The notes under the pieces were generated by a model, which saw only the letters and a list, made by a program, of their open reading frames with translations, had not been told where the DNA came from and did no database searches. DNA of 64,000 bases, taken from CAVYBY01 sp963766935. GTDB taxonomy: Bacteria; Actinomycetota; UBA4738; HRBIN12. The DNA lies in contig CAVYBY010000012.1 of assembly GCA_963766935.1 (NCBI GenBank), forward strand, positions 70,500 to 134,499. Reading direction: 5' to 3'. Positions 11,440 to 20,764 of this stretch are shown in pieces; within the stretch, counting starts at the first letter, position 1; the number at the start of each line of letters is the position of its first letter. The position numbers were made by a program, and so were the translations under genes.

Positions 11440-12029
11440 TCACCCGCCCTCGAACGGGGCCACCAGCAGTGGCTCGTAGACGGGCGCCGGGCGGCGGAGG
11501 TGGCTTTGGAACAGGACCACGCGATCCACGCGAAACGGCTCCGAGGCGAGCGGCGTCAGGGCGAACTCGCTCGGGAAGGGCGATCGGCGGATCGCTCCTC
11601 GCGACCGTCGAGGTGCGCATGGAACGGCCGGGACTCCGGTGGGAACTCGGCCGCGAGGGCCGTCCGAGACGGCTCCGGCTAGCGACGCCAGCGCCCCGCC
11701 GTCCGGCGATGCCCGCCCAAAGGACGCGAGCGCCGGCGCGCCGACGGAAACGCGCCGAGGCCATCGATCCTCGCCTCGAACGGCGCCGTCCGGCGGGCAA
11801 CGGCCGCCACCCGCTCCTCGACCCACGGACGCAACCGCGGCCACGTCCGCCCGAGGAACACCAGGGTCACGTGCCAGTTCTCCTCGGGCGGCCACCGAGC
11901 CTTGGGGAACCGCTCGCGCCACGGTTCGGTCGCCGAGGCGACGGCTCGCTTTGCGTCCTCGGGAATCTCGACCGCCACGAACAGACGGAGCGGAGGCGCC
12001 TCCGGCCGCGCGGACCGGTCGCGGGCCAT
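11440..12029 (-). CDS. thpR: RNA 2',3'-cyclic phosphodiesterase ThpR/LigT (several apparent frameshifts)
   Basis: A 2H-phosphoesterase of about 195 residues. The start region LRLFVAVEIPEDAKRAV and the first HxT motif (NWHVTLVFLG) are in one frame. After FEARIDGLGAFPSARR the frame changes several times (GRARVLWAGIAG, then DGGALASLAGAV), reaching the second HxT motif (HAHLTVARSDPP, split by one base near 11620) and the C-terminus RVDRVVLFQSHL. At least three or four single-base shifts are needed. The ATG at 12029 shares one base with the cinA stop (TGATG). ThpR downstream of cinA and upstream of recA is a common actinobacterial arrangement. Confidence 0.75.
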
Positions 12030-13323
12030 CAGGGCTGCTTCGCATCCTGGTCGAACCACCAGGTCGGGCCCCGCTGCGGACGAACGAGCCCGCCGGTGAG
12101 ATGCCGGCGGACGAGATCGAGCGCGGCCTGCTCGGACCAGGACGTGACCAGCTCCCGGTTCGCCGGCGCCGACAGGGACCGCGTGAAGGTCTGCTCGCCG
12201 CCGTCGAGTGCGAGCCAGACCGTGCCCGGCTCCGCTCCCCCGTGCGGCTCGGGCCCGGCGGCCCCGGTCACGGCGACCGCCACATCCGCCGCGAAGAGCG
12301 CGGCGCGCTCCGGCCGCCATCTCGAGGGCGCAGGCCTCGCTCACGACCCCGTGCTCCTCGATCGTCGACGCGGCCACACCGAGCACCTCCTGCTTGGCCT
12401 GAGCCGAGTACACGACCGCCGATCCGCGGAAGTAGGCGGACGCCCCGGGCACCGACGTCAGCCGTGCCGCGATCCGCCCGCCGGTGAGCGATTCCGCCGC
12501 GGCGACCGTCTTCGACTGCTCGCGCAGCAGCCGGCCCACCACTTCCTCCAGCCGTTCGTCGGTGGTGCTGAAGACCGATGTCGCCGAGCCGGTCCGCGAT
12601 GACCTCCACGAGCGGTGCGATCAGCGCGTCCGCCTCCTCGGCCGACGGGGCCTTCGCGGTCAGCCGGATCTTGACCTCGCCGGCGCCCGCCAGGTAGGCG
12701 ATCGTCGGGTTGCGCCCCGCCTCGAACAGGTCCTCGAGCACGCGCGCCACGGCCGACTCCCCCACCCCGGTACATCGCAGCACGCGGGAACGAACCACCG
12801 CCGGACCGGCGAGCGCCGCCAGCTCGGGCAGCACCGTTCCCTCCATGATCTCGCGCATCTCCGCCGGGACCCCGGCCATCGCGTAGAGCCGCACGCGGCC
12901 GATCTCGACGGCGAGCCCGGGCGCCGTGCCGATCACCGGTCGGATGTACCGAGCGCCCCGCGGGACGTCCGCCTGGCGGAGATTGTTCTCGGGCATCGCG
13001 CGGCCCATCCCGGAGAAGCGCTCGCGGAGCATGGCTTCGAGCTCCGGCTGCCGCTCCATCGGCGCCGCGAGCACGCCGGCGATCGCATCCCGCGTCAGAT
13101 CGTCGCCGGTCGGGCCGAGCCCGCCCGTCACGAGGACGACATCCGCGCGCTCGATGGCGCGGCGGAGGATCTCTTCGATGCGCGGCTGGTTGTCGCCGAC
13201 GACCGTCTGGTAGACGACGTCGACCCCGACGTCCGCCAGCCGCTGCGACATCCACTGCGCGTTCGTGTTCGCGATCTGCCCGAGCAGCAGCTCCGTGCCG
13301 ACCGCGACGATCTCGCTCTTCAC
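12029..13323 (-). CDS. cinA: CinA-like competence/damage protein, nicotinamide-nucleotide amidase (two apparent frameshifts)
   Basis: The N-terminal MoCF-like (COG1058) domain is clear: AVGTELLLGQIANTNA, VTGGLGPTGDDLTRDA, MPENNLRQA and AMAGVPAEMREIM. The C-terminal CinA amidase domain follows after a shift near 12560 (TVAAAESLTGGRIAARLTS, GASAYFRGSAVVYS) and another near 12300 (AVAVTGAAGPEP, GTVWLAL). NMN deamidase activity of the C-terminal domain and a pyrophosphatase N-terminal domain are known for the family. GTG start at 13323. The gene precedes thpR and recA in the transcript; no pgsA lies between it and the RodZ-like gene. Confidence 0.85.
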
Positions 13324-13351
13324 GCCCGGTCACGTCCCGCAGGCATCACGG

Positions 13352-14067
13352 TCACGCCCCATCGGTGCACGCCACCGGGTCCTCGCCCGGCGCGTAGCGC
13401 ATACAGAACGAACCTCGGATGCCCGCGGTGTCGACGGCGACGCCGTTGACCTCCACCTCCGCGGCCGATCCCTCCTCCAGGAAGACGGAGACCTCCCTCG
13501 CGCCCTCGAGCGACCGGCTCTCCCCCGGTTGCAGCGCGAACGTGGTCGTGGTGCCGTCGACGACGATCCGCGCCTGGACCTCGCGGATCCCCTTGAGGAC
13601 CACGTCGACCGGTTCCGTCGACGCGGCCGAGGTACGCGGCGTCGATGCCGGCACGTCCGCCGGACGAGGGGCCGAGCTCCGCCGGCCCACCGCACCGATC
13701 GCGACGAAGACGACGAGGAGCGCGGCGGCGGCGATGAGCAGGAACCGTTGGTTGTCGCGGATCCTGGTGGCGGCGATCGCGCGCTCGATCGCCCCGACCT
13801 TCGCGGGTGGTGGCGGCGGGGTCGGCGCGTCGGCGCGCCGGCCGTAGGCGGCGAGCACGCGGTCGGGGTTCACGCCGAGGTATGCCGCGTAGGTACGAAG
13901 GAGCCCCCGGACATAGACCTCGCCCGGAAGCCCGGCGAAGTCTTCGCGTTCCAGGGCCTCCAGCTGCTCTGCCCGGAGGCGAGTATCGCGTGCCGCCTCC
14001 TGGATCGTGACCCCCCGGACGAGGCGGGCCTTCCTGAGCGCCGGCCCGACCCCGTTCGCTCGGTCAC
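13352..14067 (-). CDS. RodZ-like membrane protein (Xre-type HTH, TM, DUF4115)
   Basis: About 238 residues: an N-terminal Cro/C1-type helix-turn-helix (LRKARLVRGVTIQEAARDTR, then YVRGLLRTYAAYLGV), a proline-rich linker, one membrane helix (LLIAAAALLVVFVAIGAV) and a C-terminal DUF4115 beta domain. This is the RodZ architecture, linking MreB-type elongation machinery to the membrane, although actinobacterial members are often annotated only as helix-turn-helix proteins. The best start is GTG at 14067 preceded by GGAGGA; a base appears to be missing in the GGGG run near 14050, because the HTH frame has no start of its own. The call is to architecture, not proven function. Confidence 0.72.
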
Positions 14068-14122
14068 GTGCGGTTCCTCCGGCCAACCCGGGGATGATAG
14101 CGCCCGGGGTGCCGGGACCGGC

Positions 14123-14128
14123 TAGCCT
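14123..14128 (+). promoter_or_regulatory. -10 box, leaderless GNAT gene
   Basis: TAGCCT, six bases before the GTG at 14135. Transcription would begin at or next to the start codon, and no Shine-Dalgarno sequence is present. A -35 element is not evident. Confidence 0.45.
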
Positions 14129-14134
14129 TCCGCC

Positions 14135-14698
14135 GTGTCCCGACCGGTCGTCCGTGGTTCCCGCGTGCTCTTGCGTCCGCTGACCGTCGCGGACGAACGA
14201 GAGTTCCTCGAACGCGTCCGGGTCTCGCGGCGGCTCCATCGTCCGTGGTCGTATCCCCCGGACACACCCGAGCGCTTTCGCGCCTTTCTCCAGCGCTACC
14301 GGGCCCCGACCACGAAAGGCTTCGCCGTCTGCCGCCGGGAGGACGGCGCCATCGTCGGGTGGTTCGGTCTCTCCCAGATCTTCCACGGCGCGTTTCGGAA
14401 CGCCTTCCTGGGCTACTACGCCTTCGAGCCCTATGCGGGGCAGGGATACATGCGAGAGGGACTCGCCCTGGTCCTGCGTCACGCGTTCGGGGAGCTCCAC
14501 CTGCACCGGGTCCAGGCGAGCATCCAGCCGGCGAACACCCGGTCGATCGCCCTCGTCCGCGGCGCGGGGTTCGCCAACGAGGGGTACGGCCGCCGGTACC
14601 TGAAGATCGGCGGCCGCTGGCGGGACCACGAGCACTGGGTGGCGCTCGCCGACGATCCGCCGAAACGAGCGCAGGACCTAAGGCAGAAGGGGCCGTGA
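14135..14698 (+). CDS. GNAT N-acetyltransferase, RimJ/RimL type
   Basis: A 187-residue acetyltransferase of the ribosomal-protein-alanine acetyltransferase group. Features: RGSRVLLRPLTVADEREFLE at the N-terminus, GWFGLSQIF (beta strand), GYYAFEPYAGQGYMREGLAL (acetyl-CoA binding loop and following helix), HRVQASIQPANTRSIALVRGAGF and the common ending EHWVALADD. The substrate cannot be read from sequence. It is transcribed divergently from the RodZ-like gene. Confidence 0.85.
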   Translation: MSRPVVRGSRVLLRPLTVADEREFLERVRVSRRLHRPWSYPPDTPERFRAFLQRYRAPTTKGFAVCRREDGAIVGWFGLSQIFHGAFRNAFLGYYAFEPYAGQGYMREGLALVLRHAFGELHLHRVQASIQPANTRSIALVRGAGFANEGYGRRYLKIGGRWRDHEHWVALADDPPKRAQDLRQKGP

Positions 14699-14740
14699 GA
14701 TATAACCCTTCGCCCGCTGGGCCGCCCCCGACCGGGTGAC

Positions 14741-14746
14741 TACCAT
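14741..14746 (+). promoter_or_regulatory. -10 box deciding the start at 14754
   Basis: TACCAT lies seven bases before the ATG at 14754. This favours that ATG over the in-frame GTG at 14736. Confidence 0.4.
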
Positions 14747-14753
14747 CCCCGGC

Positions 14754-15143
14754 ATGGACCAGGACGAAACCGCGAGCGCGCCCGAGGCTTCACCGCTCGT
14801 CGCCGCGACGCACGAGGTGACCGAGGCGGTCACCCTCGCCGAGGGTCCGGTTCGCTTTCTCCTCGTCTCCGGGGCGCTCGACGACACGCAGTGGGGACTG
14901 GTCGGCTCCTACTGGATGTCGATCGACGGCGAGCGCGGAGGCTTCATCCTCTCGCCCGGCGCGGCCTGGACCGGCTCCGAGATCGCGCGCGGCTACAGCA
15001 GCGCTCGACACCGTGGTTGGAGCCACGAGGCCATCTACACGTTCTGGCAGGAGCGGATGGGCGTCAACGGACGGGTCATGGTCGACCCACAGCAGCACGC
15101 GGACACGCTGTTCCAGGTCGCCCGGCGCATCGGCGCCCTGTAG
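14754..15143 (+). CDS. Conserved-looking hypothetical protein, 129 aa
   Basis: I do not recognise this family. The N-terminal 20 residues are acidic and alanine-rich; the rest looks folded and lacks membrane segments or a signal peptide. Visible pieces include FLLVSGALDDTQWGLVGSYW, GERGGFILSPGAAWTGSEIA and SHEAIYTFWQERMGVNGRV. It ends nine bases before the convergent ftsK stop. Codon use is like its neighbours. Confidence 0.6.
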   Translation: MDQDETASAPEASPLVAATHEVTEAVTLAEGPVRFLLVSGALDDTQWGLVGSYWMSIDGERGGFILSPGAAWTGSEIARGYSSARHRGWSHEAIYTFWQERMGVNGRVMVDPQQHADTLFQVARRIGAL

Positions 15144-15152
15144 GCCGGGCCC

Positions 15153-17582
15153 TCAGGCGGGCCGGCGGTCCGACCACTCTTCGGGCGTCACCAGCACGTC
15201 CCTGGCCTTGGAACCCAGCGACGGACCCACGATGCCCTGCTCCTCGAGCAGATCCATGAGCCGCCCCGCGCGGGCAAAACCCACCTTGAGCTTGCGCTGG
15301 AGCATCGAGGTCGACCCCAGCTGCGACCGGATCACGAGCTCCGCGGCCTGCTGGAGCAGATCCTCGTCGTCGCCGGCGCCGGCGAACCCCCCGTCGATCG
15401 GCGGGAGCCCGAGCCCCTCGGCGCTCTGCTCGTAGACCACTTCGCGTTCGGCCCGGACGAACTCGGCGACGTCGCGGATCTCCTGTTCGGTCACCCACGC
15501 GGCCTGCAATCGCGTCGGCTTCGAGGCGTCCGCCGGCGCGAACAACATGTCGCCGTGGCCGACCAGCTTCTCGGCTCCGTTCATGTCGAGCACCACTCGG
15601 CTGTCGGCCTGACTCGAGGTCATCAGCGCGATGCGGCTCGGGATGTTGGCCTTGATGAGCCCGGTGACCACGTCGACCGACGGACGCTGGGTGGCGACCA
15701 CCAGGTGGATGCCCACGGCCCTGGCCATCTGGGCGATCCGGCAGATCGCGTCTTCGACCTCGCGCGGCGCGACCATCATCAGGTCGGCCAGCTCGTCGAT
15801 GACGACGAGGACGTAGGGCATGTGCTCGAACCGGTCCTCCATCCCCGGCGGGATCTTGAGGGTCTGGTCCCACAGGCCCCGTTCGTAGCCGTCGATGTCC
15901 CGCACCCCGACCGTGGCAAGCAGCTCGTACCGGAGCTCCATCTCGCGCACGAGCCACTGCAGCGCCTCGGCCGCCCGCTTCGGGTGGACGATGACGGGCG
16001 AGAGCAGGTGCGGGACCTCCGCGAAGTGGCTCAGCTCGACCCGTTTCGGATCGATCAGCACGAGCCGGACGTCGTCGGGAGTCGTTCGCATGAGGATCGA
16101 GGTGACGAACGAGTTCACGAGCGATGACTTGCCCGCCCCGGTCGCTCCCGCGATGAGGATGTGCGGCATCGCCGCGAGATCGATGATGCGGCTGCGGCCG
16201 TGCACGTCCTTGCCGAGCGCGACCGACAACGGCTGACTCATGCTCCGCGCTTCCTCCGACCGCAGGACGTCGCCGAGCATCACGAAGTCGCGATGGCGAT
16301 TCGGCACCTCGATCCCGATGGCCGAGCGGCCCGGGATCGGCGCCTGGATACGGACGTCCGGGGTCGCGAGCGCGTAGGAGATGTCGCTCGAGAGGTTCAG
16401 GACCTTGTTGACCTTCGTCCCGGCGGCGACCTCGATCTCGTACATCGTGACGGTGGGACCCCGGTGGGCCGCGACGACGTTGGCGTCCACCCCGAAGTCG
16501 CGAAGGGTCCGGGCGAGCGCGGCGGTCACGGCGCGCCGGTCGCGGGCGTCGGCGTTCGACGGCGGGCCGGCCCGGAGCAGGTCGATCGGCGGCAACCGGT
16601 ACGGCCCTTCCGGGGTGTCGACCGTCCGCCCCCGGCGGCGGCGGCCCCGGCTGGTCGCGCGATCGCCGTCCGCGAACTCGTCCTCGGCGAGCTCGTCGCC
16701 GGCCCCGTCCGCCTCCTCATCCTCCGGTTCGAACGCGTCGGCATCGGGGAGCACCACGACCGGCTCGGCTTCGTCCCACTCGCCCTGGACGTCGATGAAA
16801 CCCAGTACCCGGAGCCAGGACTTCACGCGCCGGCGCCAGCGCCGCGGTTCGCGCCGCGCCGGCCGTCCGAGCACCTCGCCCTCGTCGTCGCCCGAAAGGA
16901 GCTCCTCGTCCCCCATCTCGTCCGCAAACTCCCCGGCATACTCCCCGTCTTCCGGCACGTCGAGCGCGTCGAAGAAACCGCGGACGGCGCTCCAGACGCG
17001 CGCGACGGGCGTGCCGGTGGCCACCAGCCCGCCGAGGAAGGCGACCGCGGCGCACACGATCCCCGCACCGAACTGGGAGACGAGCCCCGAAAGCGGATGC
17101 GCCGCCATCGCGCCGACGAATCCACCCGCCCGCGCAACGCCGGGCAGCCCCGGAGCACCCGCGGAACCGGCGAGCGGCCTCGGGTTGCCGCGCAGAAGCG
17201 ACACGACCCCAAGCGTCCCGACGACGAGCGCAACGATCCCGATCAGGATCCGCACACGTTCTTCGCGCGCCATGTCGCGGACGAGCACGACGCCCCACCA
17301 CGCGCCGAGGAGCGGGACGGCGACGGCGCCGATCCCGAAGCCCCAGTGCAGGAAGTTCGAGATGCCCCGCCCGGCGATTCCGCCCCCGCCGAACCACACG
17401 GCGAGAATGGACAGGAGCGCCAGTGCGACGAGGCCGATCCCGATGGCGTCGCGCGCCCACGGCGACAACGCCGAGCGGACGGTCTTGCGCGACCGCTTTC
17501 GCGGCCGCGATGTGGTCTTGCTGCGCGAAGCAGGCTTGGCCCGCGACGTCCGGCGCCGCGAGGGGGAAGTTTTCGTTGCCAC
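15153..17582 (-). CDS. ftsK: DNA translocase FtsK/SpoIIIE
   Basis: An 809-residue septal DNA pump that clears chromosome ends and activates XerCD at dif. A basic N-terminal tail (1-40) precedes four membrane helices (about 45-190), an acidic/basic linker (about 200-325), the alpha-beta motor with Walker A AGATGAGKSS at 478-487, RVLVVIDELADLM-type Walker B near 590-600, ATQRPSVDVVTGLIKANIPS, and a gamma winged-helix domain at the end (STSMLQRKLKVGFARAGRLM). Uninterrupted frame. The rnj gene lies directly upstream with no gap; xerC is also in this window. Confidence 0.95.
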   Translation of the reverse strand: MATKTSPSRRRTSRAKPASRSKTTSRPRKRSRKTVRSALSPWARDAIGIGLVALALLSILAVWFGGGGIAGRGISNFLHWGFGIGAVAVPLLGAWWGVVLVRDMAREERVRILIGIVALVVGTLGVVSLLRGNPRPLAGSAGAPGLPGVARAGGFVGAMAAHPLSGLVSQFGAGIVCAAVAFLGGLVATGTPVARVWSAVRGFFDALDVPEDGEYAGEFADEMGDEELLSGDDEGEVLGRPARREPRRWRRRVKSWLRVLGFIDVQGEWDEAEPVVVLPDADAFEPEDEEADGAGDELAEDEFADGDRATSRGRRRRGRTVDTPEGPYRLPPIDLLRAGPPSNADARDRRAVTAALARTLRDFGVDANVVAAHRGPTVTMYEIEVAAGTKVNKVLNLSSDISYALATPDVRIQAPIPGRSAIGIEVPNRHRDFVMLGDVLRSEEARSMSQPLSVALGKDVHGRSRIIDLAAMPHILIAGATGAGKSSLVNSFVTSILMRTTPDDVRLVLIDPKRVELSHFAEVPHLLSPVIVHPKRAAEALQWLVREMELRYELLATVGVRDIDGYERGLWDQTLKIPPGMEDRFEHMPYVLVVIDELADLMMVAPREVEDAICRIAQMARAVGIHLVVATQRPSVDVVTGLIKANIPSRIALMTSSQADSRVVLDMNGAEKLVGHGDMLFAPADASKPTRLQAAWVTEQEIRDVAEFVRAEREVVYEQSAEGLGLPPIDGGFAGAGDDEDLLQQAAELVIRSQLGSTSMLQRKLKVGFARAGRLMDLLEEQGIVGPSLGSKARDVLVTPEEWSDRRPA

Positions 17583-19237
17583 CTAGACCTCCATGATGAC
17601 CGGGAGAATCACCGGCTTTCGCTGTGTCGTCTCGTAGAAGTACCGCCGGAGCACACGCCTGACGCTCTGCTGGAGAGCGGTCGGGTCCGTGACCTGGGCC
17701 TTCGCGCTCTCCTCCAAGACCAGCATGACGCGTTTACGGGCCTCTTCAAGGATGTCCCCGGAGGTTCCGTCGTGGACGAATCCCCGGTTGACGACGTCCG
17801 GACCCCCGACGACCTCGCCCGATCGCGCGTCGATCGTGACCACGACGACCACCACGCCGTCGCCGGCCAGCTTCCGGCGGTCCCGGAGCACCTCGCCGCC
17901 GACGTCGCCGATCCCGAGGCCGTCGACGAAGGTCATCCCGGCCGGCACCCGGTCGGTCACCTCGCACGTCTCCGCCACCGTCACGACATCGCCGTCCTCG
18001 CAGACGAGCACCCGGTCCCTCGCGATCCCGACCTCCTCGGCCAGCCGGGCGTGGTGCTGGAGGTGCCGTCGCTCGCCGTGGACGGGGATGAACCAGCGCG
18101 GGCGAACGAGCGAGAGCATGAGTCGAAGCTCCTCCTGGGCGCCGTGGCCGCTCGCGTGCACCGGGTCCGACGGCATGTGGTACACGTCGGCCCCGGTCCG
18201 GTAGAGGGCGTCGACCACCCGGTGGATCGCGGGTTCGTTCCCCGGGATCAGGCTCGACGACAGGACGACCGCGTCGCCCTTGGCCAGCTTCACCCACTTG
18301 TGCTCGCGGGCGGCGATCAAGCTGAGCGCGCTGTACGGCTCTCCCTGCGAGCCCGTGCAGATGACGACGACCCGGCCTGGGTCCACCTTCTCGACGTCCT
18401 CGATCGGCACCACGTCGGAATCGGCCACCTGCAGGATGCCCAGCCGGCGGGCGGCGTCGACGCTGTTGAGCATCGAGCGCCCCAGGAAGGCGACGACCCG
18501 TTCGTTGGCCCGCGCCGCATCGACGACCTGCTGAATCCGGTGGATGTGGCTCGAGAAGCAGGCGACCACGACGATCTGCGGGGACGTCTCGACGATCCGG
18601 CGGAGCACCGGCCCCACCGACCGCTCGCTCGAGGAGTAGCCGGGCTCCTCCGCGTTCGTGGAATCCGAGAGCAACAGGTGCACCCCGCGGTCGGTCGTCG
18701 CCTCCTCCGCGAGACCGTGCAGGTCGGTCGGATGGCCGTCCAGCGGGGTCTGGTCGATCTTGAAGTCGCCGGTGTGCAGGATCGTGCCGAACTCGGTGTC
18801 GATGGCGACCGCCGTGCCGTCGGGGATCGAGTGCGTGACCCGATGGAATCGAAGGGAGAACGGACCGAGCGTTGCCCGCTCGCCCGGCGTCACGAGCCGC
18901 AGCTCGCACTTGTCCTCGACGCCGTGCTCCGCGAGCTTGCCCTTCAGGACCTCGAGGGTAAACGCGGTGCCGAGCACCGGCAGCGTCCCTCGAGCTCCGC
19001 GAGCAGGTACGGCAGCGCCCCGATGTGGTCCTCGTGCCCGTGCGTGAGCACGACGCCTTCGATCCGATCCGCCCGCTCCCGGACGTACTCGAAGTCCGGC
19101 AGGACGAGGTCGATCCCGTACATGTCGGCGGAGGGAAACGACAGGCCCACGTCGAGCAGGAGCAGCCGGTCGTCGATCTCGACGCACGCCATGTTGCGAC
19201 CGACTTCCCCGACGCCGCCGAGGAAGACGACCCGCAC
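17583..19237 (-). CDS. rnj: Ribonuclease J (one apparent frameshift)
   Basis: A metallo-beta-lactamase/beta-CASP ribonuclease with 5'-exo and endo activity. The N-terminus VRVVFLGGVGEVGRNM and the zinc motif LTHGHEDHIGALPYL are in one frame; a missing G near 18988 shifts to the main frame (LPVLGTAFTLEVLKGKL, TILHTGDFKID, CTGSQGEPYSAL, MPSDPVHASGHGAQEELRLM). The C-terminal domain ends KPVILPVIMEV. The start is uncertain: GTG at 19237 is the only plausible codon after the dapA stop (19263). Location next to dapA is the actinobacterial order. Confidence 0.9.
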
Positions 19238-19262
19238 CGGATGCGGAGACCGAGCCTTCGAC

Positions 19263-20147
19263 CTAGAGGAGACCGGCATCCTCCAAGGCGGTGCGCACGC
19301 GCGCACGCTCGTCGGACGTCGCGGGCACGAGCGGGAGCCGTGGATCGCCGGCGGGCCGGCCGAGCATCTGCAGAGCCGCCTTGACCGGGATCGGGTTCGA
19401 CGTGATGAACAGCGCGTTGAACAGCGGCGACAGCGACTCGTGGATCTTCCGCGCGGCGGAGATGTCCCCCGTCTCGATCAGGTCGATCATCTGCTTGATC
19501 TGCGGACCGACGAGATGCGAGGCGACGCTGATGACGCCGACCGCACCGAGACAGACGTAGCCGAAGGCCGCCCAGTCGTCGCCGGAGTAGACCTCGAAGC
19601 CGTCGGGCGCCTCGGCCACGAGCCGGGAGATCCCCTGGAAGTCGCCGGTCGAGTCCTTCACCGCGACGATGTTCTTCGTCTCCGCCAGCCGCAGCAGTGT
19701 GTCGTGCTCGATCCGGGTCGCGGTGCGACCCGGGATGTTGTACGCGATGACCGGGAGATCCGTGGCCTCGGCCACACGCCGGAAGTGCTCGATCAGCCCT
19801 CGCTGCGGAGGCTTGTTGTAGTAGGGCGTGACGACGAGGAGTCCATCCGCGTCGGCGTCCTCCGCGGCCTGGGTCAGCTCGAGGGTCTCCGCGGTCGAGT
19901 ATGTGCCGGTCCCGCAGATGAGCTTTGCCCGCGCGCCGATCGCGTCGCGCACGGCGCGGAACAGCTCGGCCTTCTCGCGGTACGTGAGCGTGGGCGACTC
20001 GCCCGTGGACCCCGCGATGACCAGGGCATCCGAACCGTTGTCGACGAGCCAGGAGGCGAGCTCCTGAGCCCCGTCCAGGTCGATGGCGTGTCCCTCCCCG
20101 AAGGGAGTCACCATCGCGGTCACGACGGATCCGAACCTTCCGGCCAT
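19263..20147 (-). CDS. dapA: 4-hydroxy-tetrahydrodipicolinate synthase
   Basis: DapA condenses pyruvate with aspartate semialdehyde, the committed step of the DAP pathway whose later enzymes are encoded at the left end of the window. The 294-residue TIM barrel has VTPFGEGHAID, AGSTGESPTLTYREK, VVTPYYNKPPQ (proton-relay Tyr), IAYNIPGRTA and VAVKDSTGDF with the Schiff-base lysine. ATG at 20147 is chosen because GGAGG (20157-20161) lies nine bases upstream; the frame remains open above it. Confidence 0.95.
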   Translation of the reverse strand: MAGRFGSVVTAMVTPFGEGHAIDLDGAQELASWLVDNGSDALVIAGSTGESPTLTYREKAELFRAVRDAIGARAKLICGTGTYSTAETLELTQAAEDADADGLLVVTPYYNKPPQRGLIEHFRRVAEATDLPVIAYNIPGRTATRIEHDTLLRLAETKNIVAVKDSTGDFQGISRLVAEAPDGFEVYSGDDWAAFGYVCLGAVGVISVASHLVGPQIKQMIDLIETGDISAARKIHESLSPLFNALFITSNPIPVKAALQMLGRPAGDPRLPLVPATSDERARVRTALEDAGLL

Positions 20148-20189
20148 CGCTTTCGCCTCCTTTGACCACGCTCGGGCGGACGGCCCGCC

Positions 20190-20196
20190 TATGCTA
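20190..20196. promoter_or_regulatory. Overlapping divergent -10 boxes for pduO and dapA
   Basis: TATGCTA reads as TATGCT on the plus strand, seven bases before the pduO ATG (leaderless), and as TAGCAT on the minus strand in front of dapA. The two divergent genes are only 55 bases apart, so one short segment must serve both. Confidence 0.4.
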
Positions 20197-20202
20197 GCCC
20201 CG

Positions 20203-20760
20203 ATGCCGCGCATCTACACCAAAACCGGGGACGACGGGACCACGGGCCTGCTCTACGGGGGCCGGGTCTCCAAGAACGACCTGGTCACAGAGGCGTACGG
20301 CACCACCGACGAGGCCGTCGCGGCCATCGGTCTGGCGCGGTCCCTGACCCCGGACCCCGAGCTGGCGGCGGCGCTGCTCGACATTCAACGGGAGCTCTTC
20401 GTGGTCGGCGCCGACCTTGCGGCCAACCCGAGCGACCGCGGGCGGCTGACGGCCGGGGTCTCGCTCGTCACCGCCGCGATGACCGAGGACCTGGAGCGGC
20501 GCATCGACGCCGCCGTCGAGCATAGGCCGCTCCCCAACACGTTCATCGCCCCCGGCAGCACGCCGGCCTCGGCTGCGCTCGACCTCGCGCGAAGTGTCGT
20601 GCGCCGGGCCGAACGCAGGGTCGTCGGGCTCGCGGCCGTGCCGACCACCAATCCGGAAGTCGCCCGGTTCCTCAACCGGCTCTCGGACCTGCTGTTCGTC
20701 CTGGCGCGGGGGGCAGCCGGGATGCCGGAGCCCGCCAGCAGGACCGACGCCGAGGACTAG
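20203..20760 (+). CDS. pduO: Cob(I)yrinic acid a,c-diamide adenosyltransferase, PduO type
   Basis: A 185-residue ATP:cob(I)alamin adenosyltransferase. The ATP-binding signature YTKTGDDGTTGLLYGGRVSK is at the N-terminus, followed by the cap VTEAYGTTDEAVAAIGLARS and the late helix pair containing ARSVVRRAERRVVGL and FLNRLSDLLFVLAR. It makes adenosylcobalamin, indicating B12 use or salvage; no other cobalamin gene is in the window. The start is ATG 20203 (MPRIYTK) rather than the longer upstream frame, supported by the adjacent -10 box. Confidence 0.92.
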   Translation: MPRIYTKTGDDGTTGLLYGGRVSKNDLVTEAYGTTDEAVAAIGLARSLTPDPELAAALLDIQRELFVVGADLAANPSDRGRLTAGVSLVTAAMTEDLERRIDAAVEHRPLPNTFIAPGSTPASAALDLARSVVRRAERRVVGLAAVPTTNPEVARFLNRLSDLLFVLARGAAGMPEPASRTDAED

Positions 20761-20764
20761 AAGA

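Noticed and set aside
16161..20165. A 1,334-codon open frame on the plus strand opposite ftsK, rnj and dapA
   Set aside because: It is antisense to three well-supported genes, has low-complexity composition typical of GC-rich shadow frames and shows no domain, start signal or plausible product.
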